Assembly: GCF_002119405.1 (NCBI RefSeq)
Contig: NZ_MTBG01000003.1
Span: 108,157-172,156 of the forward strand
Direction of reading: 5' to 3'
Origin: Pseudoruegeria sp. SK021
GTDB lineage: Bacteria > Pseudomonadota > Alphaproteobacteria > Rhodobacterales > Rhodobacteraceae
DNA: 64,000 nucleotides
Below, piece after piece: positions 7,756 to 16,308 of this stretch (position 1 is the stretch's first letter; the number at the start of each line of letters is the position of its first letter). The notes beneath the pieces are model-generated. The model did not search any database, had not been told where the DNA came from, and saw only the letters and a list, made by a program, of their open reading frames with translations. The translations under genes were made by a program, and so were the position numbers.

Positions 7756-8886
7756 TTAAAGCGGCTCCAGATCACCCTGGGCACGCAGCGCGTTGAATTC
7801 ACGCTGAAACTCAGTGAACGTTCCGGCTGCGATCGCGGCGCGGATGTCGGACATCAACTCCTGATAGTAATGCAGGTTATGCCACGTCAACAGCATTGAG
7901 CTGATGATTTCTTGCGCACGAAACACATGATGCAGATAGGCGCGGGAATATCCGGTACAAGCCGGACAGGTGCACTGGTCATCAATCGGGCGTGGATCGT
8001 TCTGATGACGGGCATTCTTGATGTTCACCACGCCGCGCCGGGTAAAGAGTTGCCCGGTCCGGCCCGACCGAGACGGCAGAACACAGTCAAACATATCGAT
8101 GCCACGGGCCACAGCCCCGACGATATCGTCGGGCTTGCCCACGCCCATCAGATAGCGCGGCTTGTCTTCGGGCAGCATGCCGGGGGCGTAATCGAGCACC
8201 TTGAACATGATCTCCTGCCCTTCGCCCACCGCCAGACCGCCAACAGCATAGCCGTCGAAGTCGATGGCGCGCAGAGCTTCGGCACTTTCACCGCGCAGGT
8301 CTTCGATGTCGCCACCTTGCTGGATGCCGAACAGCGCGTGGCCCGGGCGATCGCCAAAGGCGTCCCGCGACCGCTGCGCCCACCGCATCGACAGACGCAT
8401 ACTTTCGGCAATCCGATCCCGGTCAGCGGGCAATGCCGGACATTCGTCAAAGCACATGACGATATCAGACCCCAACAGCTTTTGGATCTGCATGCTGGTC
8501 TCGGGCGAGAGCATGTGTTTGGAGCCGTCGATATGGCTGCGGAAGGTGACGCCTTCTTCGGTCAGCTTGCGCAAGTCGGCCAAGCTCATCACTTGGAAGC
8601 CGCCGCTATCGGTCAGGATCGGCCGATCCCAGTTCATAAAGCGGTGCAACCCGCCCAAAGCGTTGATCCGCTCGGCGGTTGGGCGCAGCATCAGGTGATA
8701 CGTGTTGCCCAAAAGGATGTCGGCGCCGGTGGCGCGGACGGATCCGGGCAACATTGCCTTGACCGTGGCCGCGGTGCCGACGGGCATGAATGCAGGGGTC
8801 CGAATATCCCCGCGTGGCGTCCGCAAGGTGCCGGTCCGGGCCCGGCCTTCGGTGGCATGAAGCTGAAAGTTTATATTTCGGGTCAT
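7756..8886 (-). CDS. tgt: Queuine tRNA-ribosyltransferase (tRNA-guanine transglycosylase)
   Basis: This 376-aa enzyme exchanges guanine at position 34 of GUN-anticodon tRNAs for the queuosine precursor. Visible marks are [12 protein letters not shown] with the substrate Asp, [12 protein letters not shown], and the zinc site [16 protein letters not shown] near residue 305-320, where three Cys and a downstream His bind zinc. Length is typical. The start at 8886 was chosen to fit family length; an ATG at 8901 gives five more residues and cannot be excluded, since neither has a strong Shine-Dalgarno site. It is divergent from the RimB-RimK gene. Confidence 0.95.
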   Translation of the reverse strand: MTRNINFQLHATEGRARTGTLRTPRGDIRTPAFMPVGTAATVKAMLPGSVRATGADILLGNTYHLMLRPTAERINALGGLHRFMNWDRPILTDSGGFQVMSLADLRKLTEEGVTFRSHIDGSKHMLSPETSMQIQKLLGSDIVMCFDECPALPADRDRIAESMRLSMRWAQRSRDAFGDRPGHALFGIQQGGDIEDLRGESAEALRAIDFDGYAVGGLAVGEGQEIMFKVLDYAPGMLPEDKPRYLMGVGKPDDIVGAVARGIDMFDCVLPSRSGRTGQLFTRRGVVNIKNARHQNDPRPIDDQCTCPACTGYSRAYLHHVFRAQEIISSMLLTWHNLHYYQELMSDIRAAIAAGTFTEFQREFNALRAQGDLEPL

Positions 8887-8968
8887 TGGCACTGTTGTCA
8901 TTGGCTTGGGGAGGCGTGATAGGCTGTCCGGCGGCAGAACGCCACGAGAAAACAACCGAGGGCCTGAT

Positions 8969-10378
8969 ATGACTGATGCGGACACGTCCGGGGATTTCCG
9001 TCTGGGATGGGAAGAATGGGTCAGTCTTCCCGACCTTGGCCTTCCCACCCTGAAGGCCAAAGTTGATACCGGCGCGCGGACCTCGGCGCTGCATGCCTTT
9101 GATATTGAACCTTTTGGCCCGCCAAGCCGCCCCCGTGTGCGGTTTGGCATCCACCCGATCCCGGGGCAAGACGACGTCTCGGTCCATTGCTTGGCCAATG
9201 TCATCGACCGGCGCGAAGTCACGTCATCCAATGGCGAGACAGAATGGCGCTATGTCATCCGCACCACGATTTCTGTCGGCGGACGGCGTTGGCCGATTGA
9301 CGTCACCCTAACCGATCGCGGCTCCATGGCTTATCGAATGTTGCTGGGGCGGCAGGCACTGGGCGAGGATATTGTCGTCACGCCGATGTCAAGTTTCTGC
9401 CAACCTGAGCTGAATTACGATGTCTACCAATCCGCCCTGCTGACGTCAGAAGCCCCGAAGCGCACACTTAGGATCGCGATCCTTGGCCGTGACACCAAAA
9501 GCGCAACCATCACCCGCCTGATCGCCGAGGGCGAAACGCGCGGTCACGTGGTCGAAGTCATTGACGCCGCCCGCTGTTATATGGCCATCACGCCGAACGC
9601 GCAGGAGGTCTATTGCGACGGCAAGCGATTGCCCCGCTATGACGCGGTGATCCCGCGTGCTGGCGTTGGGAATGCCCCCTATAGCGGCGCGGTCATCCGG
9701 CAATTCGAAGCCATGGGCACCTATTGCATGAACCCAGCCCACGGCATTGCCGCTTGCCGGGACAAACTGCACGCGCATCAGGTGCTTGCGCGCAATCAGA
9801 TCGGGATGCCGGTGACCGCCTTTGCCGCGTCACCCAAGGACACCGCCAATCTGATGGGCTTGGTGGGCAGTGCGCCGCTGATCGTCAAGCTGCTGGACAG
9901 CAGCCATGGCAAAGGCGTCGTGTTGGCCGAAACCCGCAAAGCCGCGGAATCGGTGGTCGAGGCCTTTCGCGGGCTGCACGCCAATTTCCTGCTGCAACCC
10001 TATATGAAAGACAGCGCGGGCGAAGATATCCGGTGTCTGGTGATCGGCGGCCGGGTGGTCACCTCGATCCGCCGAATCGCCGGGTCCGGCGAATTTCGCG
10101 CCGATCAGGGCGAGGGCAGCCGGGCGGAACGCGTCAAGATCAGCCGCGACGAACGCCGGGCCGCCACCCGGGCCGCCAAGGCGTTCCGCCTCAATCTGGC
10201 CACGGTCGATTTGCTGCGCACCCAAGACGGCCCCAAAGTCATCGAGGTGAACCCCGGTCCGGCCTTGCAAGTTCTGGAAACCGTCAGCGGCCTGAATTTG
10301 GCGTCCATGGTCTTTGACGAGATCGAAAAGCGGGTGCGTCCCAGCCCGTCGCGACGCCTTGGCAAAGTCCGGGGCTGA
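8969..10378 (+). CDS. rimK: RimB-RimK fusion: aspartic-protease-like domain plus ATP-grasp ribosomal S6 glutamate ligase
   Basis: This 469-aa protein joins two domains. Residues about 10-155 are a retropepsin-like RimB/ATP-dependent zinc protease domain (PF05618 type) with the active-site-like motif VDTGART at 32-38 and RMLLGRQAL later. Residues about 160-455 are a RimK ATP-grasp ligase with AILGRDTKS, the ATP-site region [14 protein letters not shown] and the metal-binding KVIEVNPGP. In Pseudomonas RimK adds glutamates to ribosomal protein S6 and RimB is a separate protein that regulates or trims them; here both are one chain. The ATG at 8969 follows GAGGG. RimK itself is about 300 aa, so the extra length is the protease domain. 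Confidence 0.88.
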   Translation: MTDADTSGDFRLGWEEWVSLPDLGLPTLKAKVDTGARTSALHAFDIEPFGPPSRPRVRFGIHPIPGQDDVSVHCLANVIDRREVTSSNGETEWRYVIRTTISVGGRRWPIDVTLTDRGSMAYRMLLGRQALGEDIVVTPMSSFCQPELNYDVYQSALLTSEAPKRTLRIAILGRDTKSATITRLIAEGETRGHVVEVIDAARCYMAITPNAQEVYCDGKRLPRYDAVIPRAGVGNAPYSGAVIRQFEAMGTYCMNPAHGIAACRDKLHAHQVLARNQIGMPVTAFAASPKDTANLMGLVGSAPLIVKLLDSSHGKGVVLAETRKAAESVVEAFRGLHANFLLQPYMKDSAGEDIRCLVIGGRVVTSIRRIAGSGEFRADQGEGSRAERVKISRDERRAATRAAKAFRLNLATVDLLRTQDGPKVIEVNPGPALQVLETVSGLNLASMVFDEIEKRVRPSPSRRLGKVRG

Positions 10379-10454
10379 TCACCAAAAGGCAGGCCCCCTA
10401 GACGCGCGGCCCGCCACGGCCTATATTCCTGTGTGAAACAGTAAGGGATTTCTC

Positions 10455-10823
10455 ATGTCCGCCATGGATGCCGCCGCCCCGATGGAGGGGACGCCGCTGA
10501 TCAAGCCGTCAACCACCGATCACCCGCTCTATGAGCAGGTCGTCGAGGCCTGCCGCAGCGTCTATGACCCAGAGATTCCGGTCAATATCTATGATCTGGG
10601 TCTGGTCTATACCATCGAAATCAATGCCGAGGCAGAGGTCGAGGTGATTATGACCCTGACCGCCCCCGGCTGCCCGGTTGCTGGTGAAATGCCCGGATGG
10701 GTGGCGGATGCGATCGAACCGTTGCCCGGCGTGAAGACCGTCAATGTTGCCATGACCTTTGAGCCAACCTGGGGCATGGACATGATGTCTGATGAAGCCC
10801 GGCTTGAACTTGGGTTCATGTAA
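10455..10823 (+). CDS. DUF59/MIP18 family Fe-S assembly protein (SufT-like)
   Basis: This 122-aa protein has the DUF59 core: VYDPEIPVNIYDLGLVY, then MTLTAPGCPVAGEMP with the conserved Cys, and MTFEPTWGMDMMSDEAR at the end. SufT/PaaD-like proteins help mature Fe-S proteins. An AAGGG site precedes the ATG. The IscA-type gene lies 400 bp downstream on the same strand, consistent with an Fe-S role, with a decayed acetyltransferase fragment between them. Confidence 0.85.
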   Translation: MSAMDAAAPMEGTPLIKPSTTDHPLYEQVVEACRSVYDPEIPVNIYDLGLVYTIEINAEAEVEVIMTLTAPGCPVAGEMPGWVADAIEPLPGVKTVNVAMTFEPTWGMDMMSDEARLELGFM

Positions 10824-10893
10824 TCCCTGCTGACAGCACCGATTGGACCCAGAGGGTGTCCGTCGGGCTTTATTCCCCCGGCACCCCAGTTCT

Positions 10894-11178
10894 TTCCCAT
10901 TCGTGATCGGCGCTAGCACCCAGATCGGGCCGATGGTGCAGATCTTAACCGCCGATCACCCGCGTGATGCGGACAGCCGCGCCAAAGGGCTAGCACTGGA
11001 CCGGCCGATCGCCATTGGCGCGAATGTCTGGATCGGCGGCGGCGCGTTGCTTCTGCCCGAGGTCTCGGTGGGCGACGACGCGATCATCGGGACCGGGGCC
11101 GTTGTCACCCGAGATGTCGCCCCCGCAACCACCGTTGCCGAAAACCCGGCCCGACCAATATCCCCTGCCCCCTTGTGA
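10894..11178 (+). pseudogene. Truncated maltose/galactoside O-acetyltransferase (C-terminal fragment)
   Basis: The frame ending at 11178 reads IGASTQIGPMVQILTADHP, then GANVWIGGGALLLPEVSVG and DDAIIGTGAVVTRDV, the left-handed beta-helix hexapeptide repeats at the end of Maa/NodL-type acetyltransferases. The N-terminal Mac domain and first coils (roughly 90 residues) are absent upstream. The open frame extends to 10843 but those residues do not match the family, and no ribosome-binding site is evident. The catalytic His region lies mostly in the lost half, although ADHP remains, so I read it as a remnant. Confidence 0.65.
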
Positions 11179-11230
11179 GACACAGGGTTCAGTTCTATTT
11201 TAGACCTATAACTAACCCTTGGAGACCACG

Positions 11231-11614
11231 ATGTTCGGCATTCCCGGAAAACAGGCCGTGACCCTGACCCCCTCTGCCGCAAGCCAGATCACAAAGCTGA
11301 TGCGTCGCGACGGGACCGAAGGTTTGCGGATCGGCGTCAAAAAGGGCGGCTGCGCTGGCATGGAATACACCATGGATTATGTCGCCGAAGTCAATCCGAT
11401 GGACGAAGTCATCGAACAAGATGGCGCACGGGTGATGATCGCGCCAATGGCGCAGATGTTTTTGTTCGGGACCGAGATCGACTATCAAAGCTCTTTGCTG
11501 GAAGCCGGATTCAAGTTCCGCAACCCGAATGTCGTGGATGCGTGCGGCTGCGGCGAGTCGATCAAATTTGACGACGCCCTGACAGCAGGTACCGCCGCGC
11601 CCTCTGGAAAATAA
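11231..11614 (+). CDS. IscA/HesB/ErpA-type Fe-S cluster assembly protein
   Basis: This 127-aa protein has the A-type carrier signature: KKGGCAGMEYTMDY with the first Cys and NVVDACGCGESIKF with the CGC pair near the C-terminus. Such proteins carry Fe-S clusters or iron from scaffolds to targets in the cytoplasm. GGAGA lies just before the ATG at 11231; an upstream TTG at 11219 is less likely. The extended C-terminal tail of about 20 residues is small and polar. The SufT-like gene lies upstream on the same strand. Confidence 0.9.
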   Translation: MFGIPGKQAVTLTPSAASQITKLMRRDGTEGLRIGVKKGGCAGMEYTMDYVAEVNPMDEVIEQDGARVMIAPMAQMFLFGTEIDYQSSLLEAGFKFRNPNVVDACGCGESIKFDDALTAGTAAPSGK

Positions 11615-11723
11615 CCCACCCCCGCGACGGTGGCCGGGACGAACCGCGCCGCACCGCCTTGCGGTGCGCGGGCGAAGGCGATCTAAGGGCCGGGACACAT
11701 CAACATGACATTCAGGAGGTCCC

Positions 11724-12470
11724 ATGCGCGGAAAACTGGCAGCCGGAAATTGGAAAATGAACGGCGTTGCCGCATCGCTGGCCGAGGTTGAAAGCCTTGT
11801 CCTGTCGATGGGCCGCCCGACTTGCGAGGTCCTGCTCTGCCCACCGGCGACCTTGATCCATCGCATGTCGGTTGTGGCAAGCGGCAACATCAAGATCGGT
11901 GGCCAAGATTGCCATGCCAAGACCACCGGCGCCCATACCGGCGATCTGTCGGCGGCGATGCTGGCCGATGCCGGCGCGTCCTATGTGATCGTCGGCCATT
12001 CAGAGCGGCGTCAGGATCACGGCGAAACCGATGCCGTCGTGCAGTCCAAAGCGTCCGCTGCGATCACCGAAGGCCTTGTCGCGGTGATCTGCGTCGGGGA
12101 AACCTTGGAAGACCGCGAAGCGGAGCGGACCTTGGATGTCATCGCCGCGCAATTGGACGGCTCGGTGCCGGATACCGCCACGGCGGCAACGGTCGTCGTC
12201 GCCTATGAACCGGTATGGGCGATCGGGTCGGGCCTGACCCCGACACTGGAACAAATCGGCGAGGTTCACGATTTCATCCGCACCAATTTGAACGCCCGCC
12301 TCGGCACCACCGAAGGCGATGCAATCCGGCTGCTTTATGGTGGGTCAGTCAAGCCGGGCAACGCTGCCGAGATTTTTGCCGTGTCGAATGTAGACGGCGC
12401 TTTGGTGGGCGGTGCCTCTCTGAAGGCCGCAGATTTCGGTCCTATCGTCGACGCGTTGTCGAACGCCTAA
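11724..12470 (+). CDS. tpiA: Triose-phosphate isomerase
   Basis: This 248-aa enzyme interconverts dihydroxyacetone phosphate and glyceraldehyde 3-phosphate. It shows the N-terminal AAGNWKMNG with the catalytic Lys, the catalytic His in VIVGHSERR, the catalytic Glu in [12 protein letters not shown], and the phosphate loop [12 protein letters not shown] strong AGGAGG precedes the ATG. Length and all active-site residues are normal. Confidence 0.97.
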   Translation: MRGKLAAGNWKMNGVAASLAEVESLVLSMGRPTCEVLLCPPATLIHRMSVVASGNIKIGGQDCHAKTTGAHTGDLSAAMLADAGASYVIVGHSERRQDHGETDAVVQSKASAAITEGLVAVICVGETLEDREAERTLDVIAAQLDGSVPDTATAATVVVAYEPVWAIGSGLTPTLEQIGEVHDFIRTNLNARLGTTEGDAIRLLYGGSVKPGNAAEIFAVSNVDGALVGGASLKAADFGPIVDALSNA

Positions 12471-12556
12471 GGACACGGCCCACATGACCGGTCAGGCGAC
12501 CCTTCTGAGCGCCGCCTGACCCGCGGCCTTTGGGCCAGCATCGCCACCACGCGCCC

Positions 12557-12599
12557 GCCCCCGTCAGGCGGTTGGGGGTTTCCGCTTAATGCGGAACCC
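12557..12599 (+). terminator. Possible terminator hairpins after tpiA
   Basis: Two hairpins occur about 90 bp past tpiA: a G+C stem (GCCCCC with GGGGG, then TTT) at about 12557-12581 and an adjacent TTCCGC/GCGGAA stem with loop TTAAT. They may end tpiA transcription. Confidence 0.35.
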
Positions 12600-12687
12600 A
12601 CGCAATCCTTGCGTCCATGCGCGAATAATTGCGGACAATTCGCCCTGCCTGCGCTAAGCTTGAAAAAAATCGAGCGGGCAAATCATC

Positions 12688-13470
12688 GTGTTTAAAAAAT
12701 CTTTTCTCGCCATTTGTTTGGCGGCATTAACGGCGTGCGGCGGCGGGTCTCGCAATTCGGATACTGTCTCGGTGACAGGGCGGGCCAACCCGTCCGGAGC
12801 ACTGGTGTTCGGCGATGACAAACCCCATTCGTGGGACGGGCACACCCCTGCACATTATGACGTTCACGGCATCGACGTCTCGCGCTGGCAAGGCCATGTT
12901 GATTGGCCAAGCGTCCGCAGATCTGGGATCAGTTTCGCGTTCATCAAGGCCACGGAAGGCGGCGATTTCGTCGATCCGATGTTCGACGCCAACTGGGACG
13001 GTGCGCGTCAGGCGGGCCTGCCACGCGGGGCATACCATTACTATTACTTCTGCCGCAGCGCACTGGAACAAGCGCAGTGGTTCATCGCCAATGTGCCACG
13101 GGATTCCCAAGCTTTGCCGCCCGTATTGGATTTGGAATGGACGCCGCACTCTAAGACCTGCACCTACCGTCCCGACGGCGCAACCATCCGGCGCGAAGCC
13201 AAGATATTCCTGGAAATTCTGCAAAGCCATTACGGCAAGCGACCGGTGATTTATACCTCGGTCGACTTTTACCACGAGACTGGGATTGGGCAATTGCGCG
13301 GCGAGAATTTCTGGCTGCGCTCGGTCGCGGGACATCCGGCGCAGGTCTATCCGGGTGCCGATTGGACCTTCTGGCAATATACCGGAACCGGACGCGTTCC
13401 GGGTGTGCAAGGGCGCGTGGACATCAACACGTTCATCGGTTCGCGCGCGCAGTTTGCCGCTTGGAAGTAA
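12688..13470 (+). CDS. GH25 family lysozyme-like lipoprotein
   Basis: This 260-aa protein begins with a lipoprotein signal peptide whose lipobox is LTAC (Cys17), so it should be anchored to an outer-envelope membrane. The rest is a glycoside hydrolase 25 (N-acetylmuramidase) domain: HGIDVSRWQG with Asp63, FIKATEGGDF, GAYHYYYF, and VLDLEW with Asp148 and Glu150 as catalytic candidates. It probably cuts peptidoglycan during wall remodelling. The start is GTG with no strong ribosome-binding site. It stands alone between tpiA and sodB. Confidence 0.88.
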   Translation: MFKKSFLAICLAALTACGGGSRNSDTVSVTGRANPSGALVFGDDKPHSWDGHTPAHYDVHGIDVSRWQGHVDWPSVRRSGISFAFIKATEGGDFVDPMFDANWDGARQAGLPRGAYHYYYFCRSALEQAQWFIANVPRDSQALPPVLDLEWTPHSKTCTYRPDGATIRREAKIFLEILQSHYGKRPVIYTSVDFYHETGIGQLRGENFWLRSVAGHPAQVYPGADWTFWQYTGTGRVPGVQGRVDINTFIGSRAQFAAWK

Positions 13471-13496
13471 CGCCTGCGGGATGATCCCAAAGAAAA

Positions 13497-13523
13497 GCCT
13501 GCCGCCGAAAATCGGCGGCAGGC
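13497..13523 (-). terminator. Terminator of sodB, possibly bidirectional
   Basis: A perfect 12-bp stem (GCCTGCCGCCGA with TCGGCGGCAGGC) with a 3-nt loop lies between the convergent GH25 and sodB genes. On the minus strand it is followed by TTTTCTTT, so it best fits the end of sodB. Confidence 0.8.
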
Positions 13524-13599
13524 GAGATATCAGTCCGAGAGTACGGAACACTACCGCTCCCCAAACGCCGTCAAGCTGATGGGTGGGAGATGACCCAGA

Positions 13600-14199
13600 T
13601 CACAGCCGCGAGGCGACGTTTTCCCAGTTGACCAACTTGTTCAGGAAGTTCGTCAGGTAAGCCGGACGCTTGTTGCGGAAGTCGATGTAATAGGAATGTT
13701 CCCACACATCACAGCCCAGCAACGCGGTCTGACCAAAGCACAGCGGGTTGACGCCGTTTTCAGTCTTGGTGATCTTCAGGCTGCCATCGGCATCCTTGAC
13801 CAGCCACGCCCAGCCCGAGCCGAACTGACCGGCACCCGCTGCCGAAAAGGCGGTTTTGAAATCATCGACCGAGCCGAAATTCTCAACCAAAGCGGCTTCC
13901 AGTTCGGACGGGATCGCCGTTTCGCTTGGACCCATCATTTCCCAGAATTGGTTGTGGTTCCAAAGCTGGCTGATGTTGTTGAAGATCCCCGATTGCGCCA
14001 CAGCGGACGGATCGTAGGTTCCGGTGATGATCTCTTCAAGCGATTTACCGTCCCACTCGGTGCCGGAGATCAGCTTGTTGCCGTTGTCGACATAGGCCTT
14101 GTGGTGCAGATCGTGGTGATATTCCAAGGTCTCGCGCGACATGCCAAGATCGGCGAGCGCGTCAAGGGAATAGGGAAGATCGGGAAGTTCGAATGCCAT
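13600..14199 (-). CDS. sodB: Superoxide dismutase (Fe/Mn family)
   Basis: This 199-aa enzyme turns superoxide into oxygen and hydrogen peroxide. Metal ligands are visible in YHHDLHHKAYVDN, LWNHNQFWEMM and DVWEHSYYIDFRNKR. The residues GSGWAWL and the motif around the second ligand look like iron-type enzymes, though metal choice cannot be fixed by sequence alone. Two ATGs are adjacent at 14199 and 14202; AGGAGG at 14205-14210 is better spaced for 14199. No signal peptide, so it is cytoplasmic. A terminator follows. Confidence 0.95.
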   Translation of the reverse strand: MAFELPDLPYSLDALADLGMSRETLEYHHDLHHKAYVDNGNKLISGTEWDGKSLEEIITGTYDPSAVAQSGIFNNISQLWNHNQFWEMMGPSETAIPSELEAALVENFGSVDDFKTAFSAAGAGQFGSGWAWLVKDADGSLKITKTENGVNPLCFGQTALLGCDVWEHSYYIDFRNKRPAYLTNFLNKLVNWENVASRL

Positions 14200-14402
14200 C
14201 ATGGCCTCCTTTGAGGGAAATCATTCGCGTAAGGGTTACTTGACCCCCGCCACTCTGGACGTCAACCCCGGGCAGCCCAGAAGGTTCCGAAGCGGGCCTC
14301 TACCGATGCTGGAAGTACTGTCCCTTCGCCGACGGGCGCAAGGGGCACCCCCCCACTCAAACCCACTGCATTCAGGGCTTTTGCCCAGAGCGGCAAGGCA
14401 CT

Positions 14403-15650
14403 ATGTCTGCCGGCATGACATTCTGGATTCTCGCACTTCTGTTGGCCGGGCTTGTAACCGCGCTTTTGATTCTGGTTCTGATCCGCAATCGCGGGACACA
14501 GCGATCACGGTCGGACTTTGACCTTGCCGTGTACCGCGCTCAGTTGGATGGGGTGGACCGAGATCTTGCGCGCGGTATCGTGACTGACGAGGCCGCCACC
14601 CGCACCCGCACCGAGATCGCCCGCCGGATTTTGAACGCGGATCAAACGGCAGAGCCGGTTATCACGTCACAGGCCCCTGCCACAGCAACCCGCATTGCGA
14701 TCGGGATCGTCGCGGCGGTGCTGATCTTGGGAACTTGGGCGCTGTATCGCCAGCTGGGCGCGCCGGGTTACGGCGATCTGCCACTGGCCGCCCGACTTGA
14801 GGCCAGCCAGGCCTTGTATGCGACGCGTCCCAATCAAGCGGAAGCCGAACGTCAGGCGGCCAATTTGATGCCCCCCCCGGCCGCGCCGGATCCGCAATTT
14901 GCGGAACTGATGACGCAATTGCGCACGGCCTTGCAGGATCGCCCCGACGACACGCGCGGCCTGACCCTGCTCGCCCGCAATGAAGCGGCTTTGGGCAATT
15001 ACGCCGCCGCAGGCGCCGCCCAAACCCGCCTTGTCGCCCTTTTGGGCGACACCGCACAAGCCAATGACTTTGCCGATCTGGCAGACTTGCTGATCTTGGC
15101 GGCAGGGGGCTACGTATCGCCAGAAGCGGAATCTGCCTTGGCCCAAGCGTTGGAACGCGATCCCAACAATGGCCCCGCCCGATACTATTCCGGGTTGATG
15201 TTTGCCCAGACTGACCGGCCTGACTTGGCGTTTCAGATCTGGAGCCGCCTTTTGAACTCCAGCACTACGGATGAACCTTGGCTCCCCGCCATTCGCGACC
15301 AGATTGCCGACATCGCCGCCCGCGCCGGGATCCGCTATTCTTTGCCGGATCAGGCCGCCATCGCCGGTCTGGCCGGTCCCAGTGCCGCTGATATCGACGC
15401 TGCCGCTGACATGGCCCCGGAAGACCGCATGGCAATGATCCAATCAATGGTCACGGGGCTGTCAGACCGACTTGCCACCCAAGGCGGCAGTCCAGAAGAA
15501 TGGGCCCGGCTCATTGGCGCCCTTGGGGTGTTGGGCGAAACCGACAATGCCCGCGACATCTGGCTGGAGGCCCGCGGCGTGTTCGCCGGCAATGACGCCG
15601 CGCTAACAACGCTGGCCGCAGCCGCCGCACAAGCAGGATTGCAGGAATGA
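14403..15650 (+). CDS. ccmI: Cytochrome c biogenesis protein CcmI
   Basis: This 415-aa protein has a first membrane helix at about residues 6-26, a cytoplasmic segment with the CcmI pattern YRAQLDGVDRDLARGI, a second helix near 98-116, then a long periplasmic TPR domain. CcmI holds apocytochrome c and presents it to the haem lyase CcmF/CcmH. Unusually for an operon member it is not beside other ccm genes here; its stop overlaps the ruvX start by 4 nt. AAGG precedes the ATG at 14403; a second ATG at 14415 is possible. Confidence 0.9.
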   Translation: MSAGMTFWILALLLAGLVTALLILVLIRNRGTQRSRSDFDLAVYRAQLDGVDRDLARGIVTDEAATRTRTEIARRILNADQTAEPVITSQAPATATRIAIGIVAAVLILGTWALYRQLGAPGYGDLPLAARLEASQALYATRPNQAEAERQAANLMPPPAAPDPQFAELMTQLRTALQDRPDDTRGLTLLARNEAALGNYAAAGAAQTRLVALLGDTAQANDFADLADLLILAAGGYVSPEAESALAQALERDPNNGPARYYSGLMFAQTDRPDLAFQIWSRLLNSSTTDEPWLPAIRDQIADIAARAGIRYSLPDQAAIAGLAGPSAADIDAAADMAPEDRMAMIQSMVTGLSDRLATQGGSPEEWARLIGALGVLGETDNARDIWLEARGVFAGNDAALTTLAAAAAQAGLQE

Positions 15651-16123
15651 TCCTTGATGATTTTGACGCATTCGCAGCGGCGTTGCCGCCGATGCAGGCG
15701 ATTGCAGGTCTGGATTTTGGCACAAAAACCATCGGAGTCGCGGTGTCGGACCGGTTGCTGTCGGTGGCCAGCCCTTTAGAGACCGTGCGCCGAACCAAGT
15801 TCACCAAAGACGCTGACGCCCTGCTGGCGATCTGCGCCCACCGTGAGATCGGCGGCTTAATCCTTGGATTGCCGCGCAACATGGACGGCAGTGAAGGCCC
15901 CCGCTGCCAATCCACCCGCGCCTTTGCCCGCAACCTAGAGCGGCTCATCCCGCTGCCCATCGGCTTTTGGGACGAACGCCTGTCCACCGTCGCCGCCGAG
16001 CGCGCCCTGCTTGAGGCCGACACCTCGCGGAAGCGTCGCGGCGAAGTCATCGATCACGTCGCAGCCAGTTTCATCTTGCAGGGGGCACTGGACCGTCTTG
16101 GCCATATGCGGCGGGCCAAATGA
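15647..16123 (+). CDS. ruvX: Holliday junction resolvase-like protein RuvX/YqgF
   Basis: This 158-aa protein has an RNase H-like fold with LDFGTKTIGVAVSD holding the first acidic residue, GLILGLPRNMDGSEG, and FWDERLSTVAAE and RRGEVIDHVAA with further acidic residues. Family members process 16S rRNA ends and may act on branched DNA. Start and stop both lie in 4-nt overlaps with ccmI and the DUF1289 gene, so the three are one transcript. Confidence 0.93.
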   Translation: MILDDFDAFAAALPPMQAIAGLDFGTKTIGVAVSDRLLSVASPLETVRRTKFTKDADALLAICAHREIGGLILGLPRNMDGSEGPRCQSTRAFARNLERLIPLPIGFWDERLSTVAAERALLEADTSRKRRGEVIDHVAASFILQGALDRLGHMRRAK

Positions 16124-16308
16124 CCCGTTCCAACGCTGCCGACCGCCCGAAAATGGCCTCGCCCTGCATCTCCATCTGCGCCATCCATCCGGTCACACGG
16201 ATGTGCACAGGCTGCAAACGCAGCCGCGAGGAAATCGCCCTTTGGACCCGCTATTCCGACGAGGAACGTGCCGCCATCATGCGGGCTCTGCCTGACCGGA
16301 CGATCTAG
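16120..16308 (+). CDS. DUF1289 family small protein
   Basis: This 62-aa protein carries the DUF1289 cysteine pattern in SPCISICAIHPVTRMCTGC, which probably binds a metal, followed by REEIALWTRYSDEERAAIM. Its function is unknown. It overlaps ruvX by 4 nt and, at its 3' end, overlaps the last 32 bp of dusA on the other strand. Confidence 0.85.
   Translation: MTRSNAADRPKMASPCISICAIHPVTRMCTGCKRSREEIALWTRYSDEERAAIMRALPDRTI

Noticed and set aside
5098..7899. A 933-codon open frame on the plus strand
   Set aside because: It is antisense to lon across its whole length and reads as a His/Gln/Arg-rich shadow of high-GC codons; the minus strand carries the full conserved Lon.
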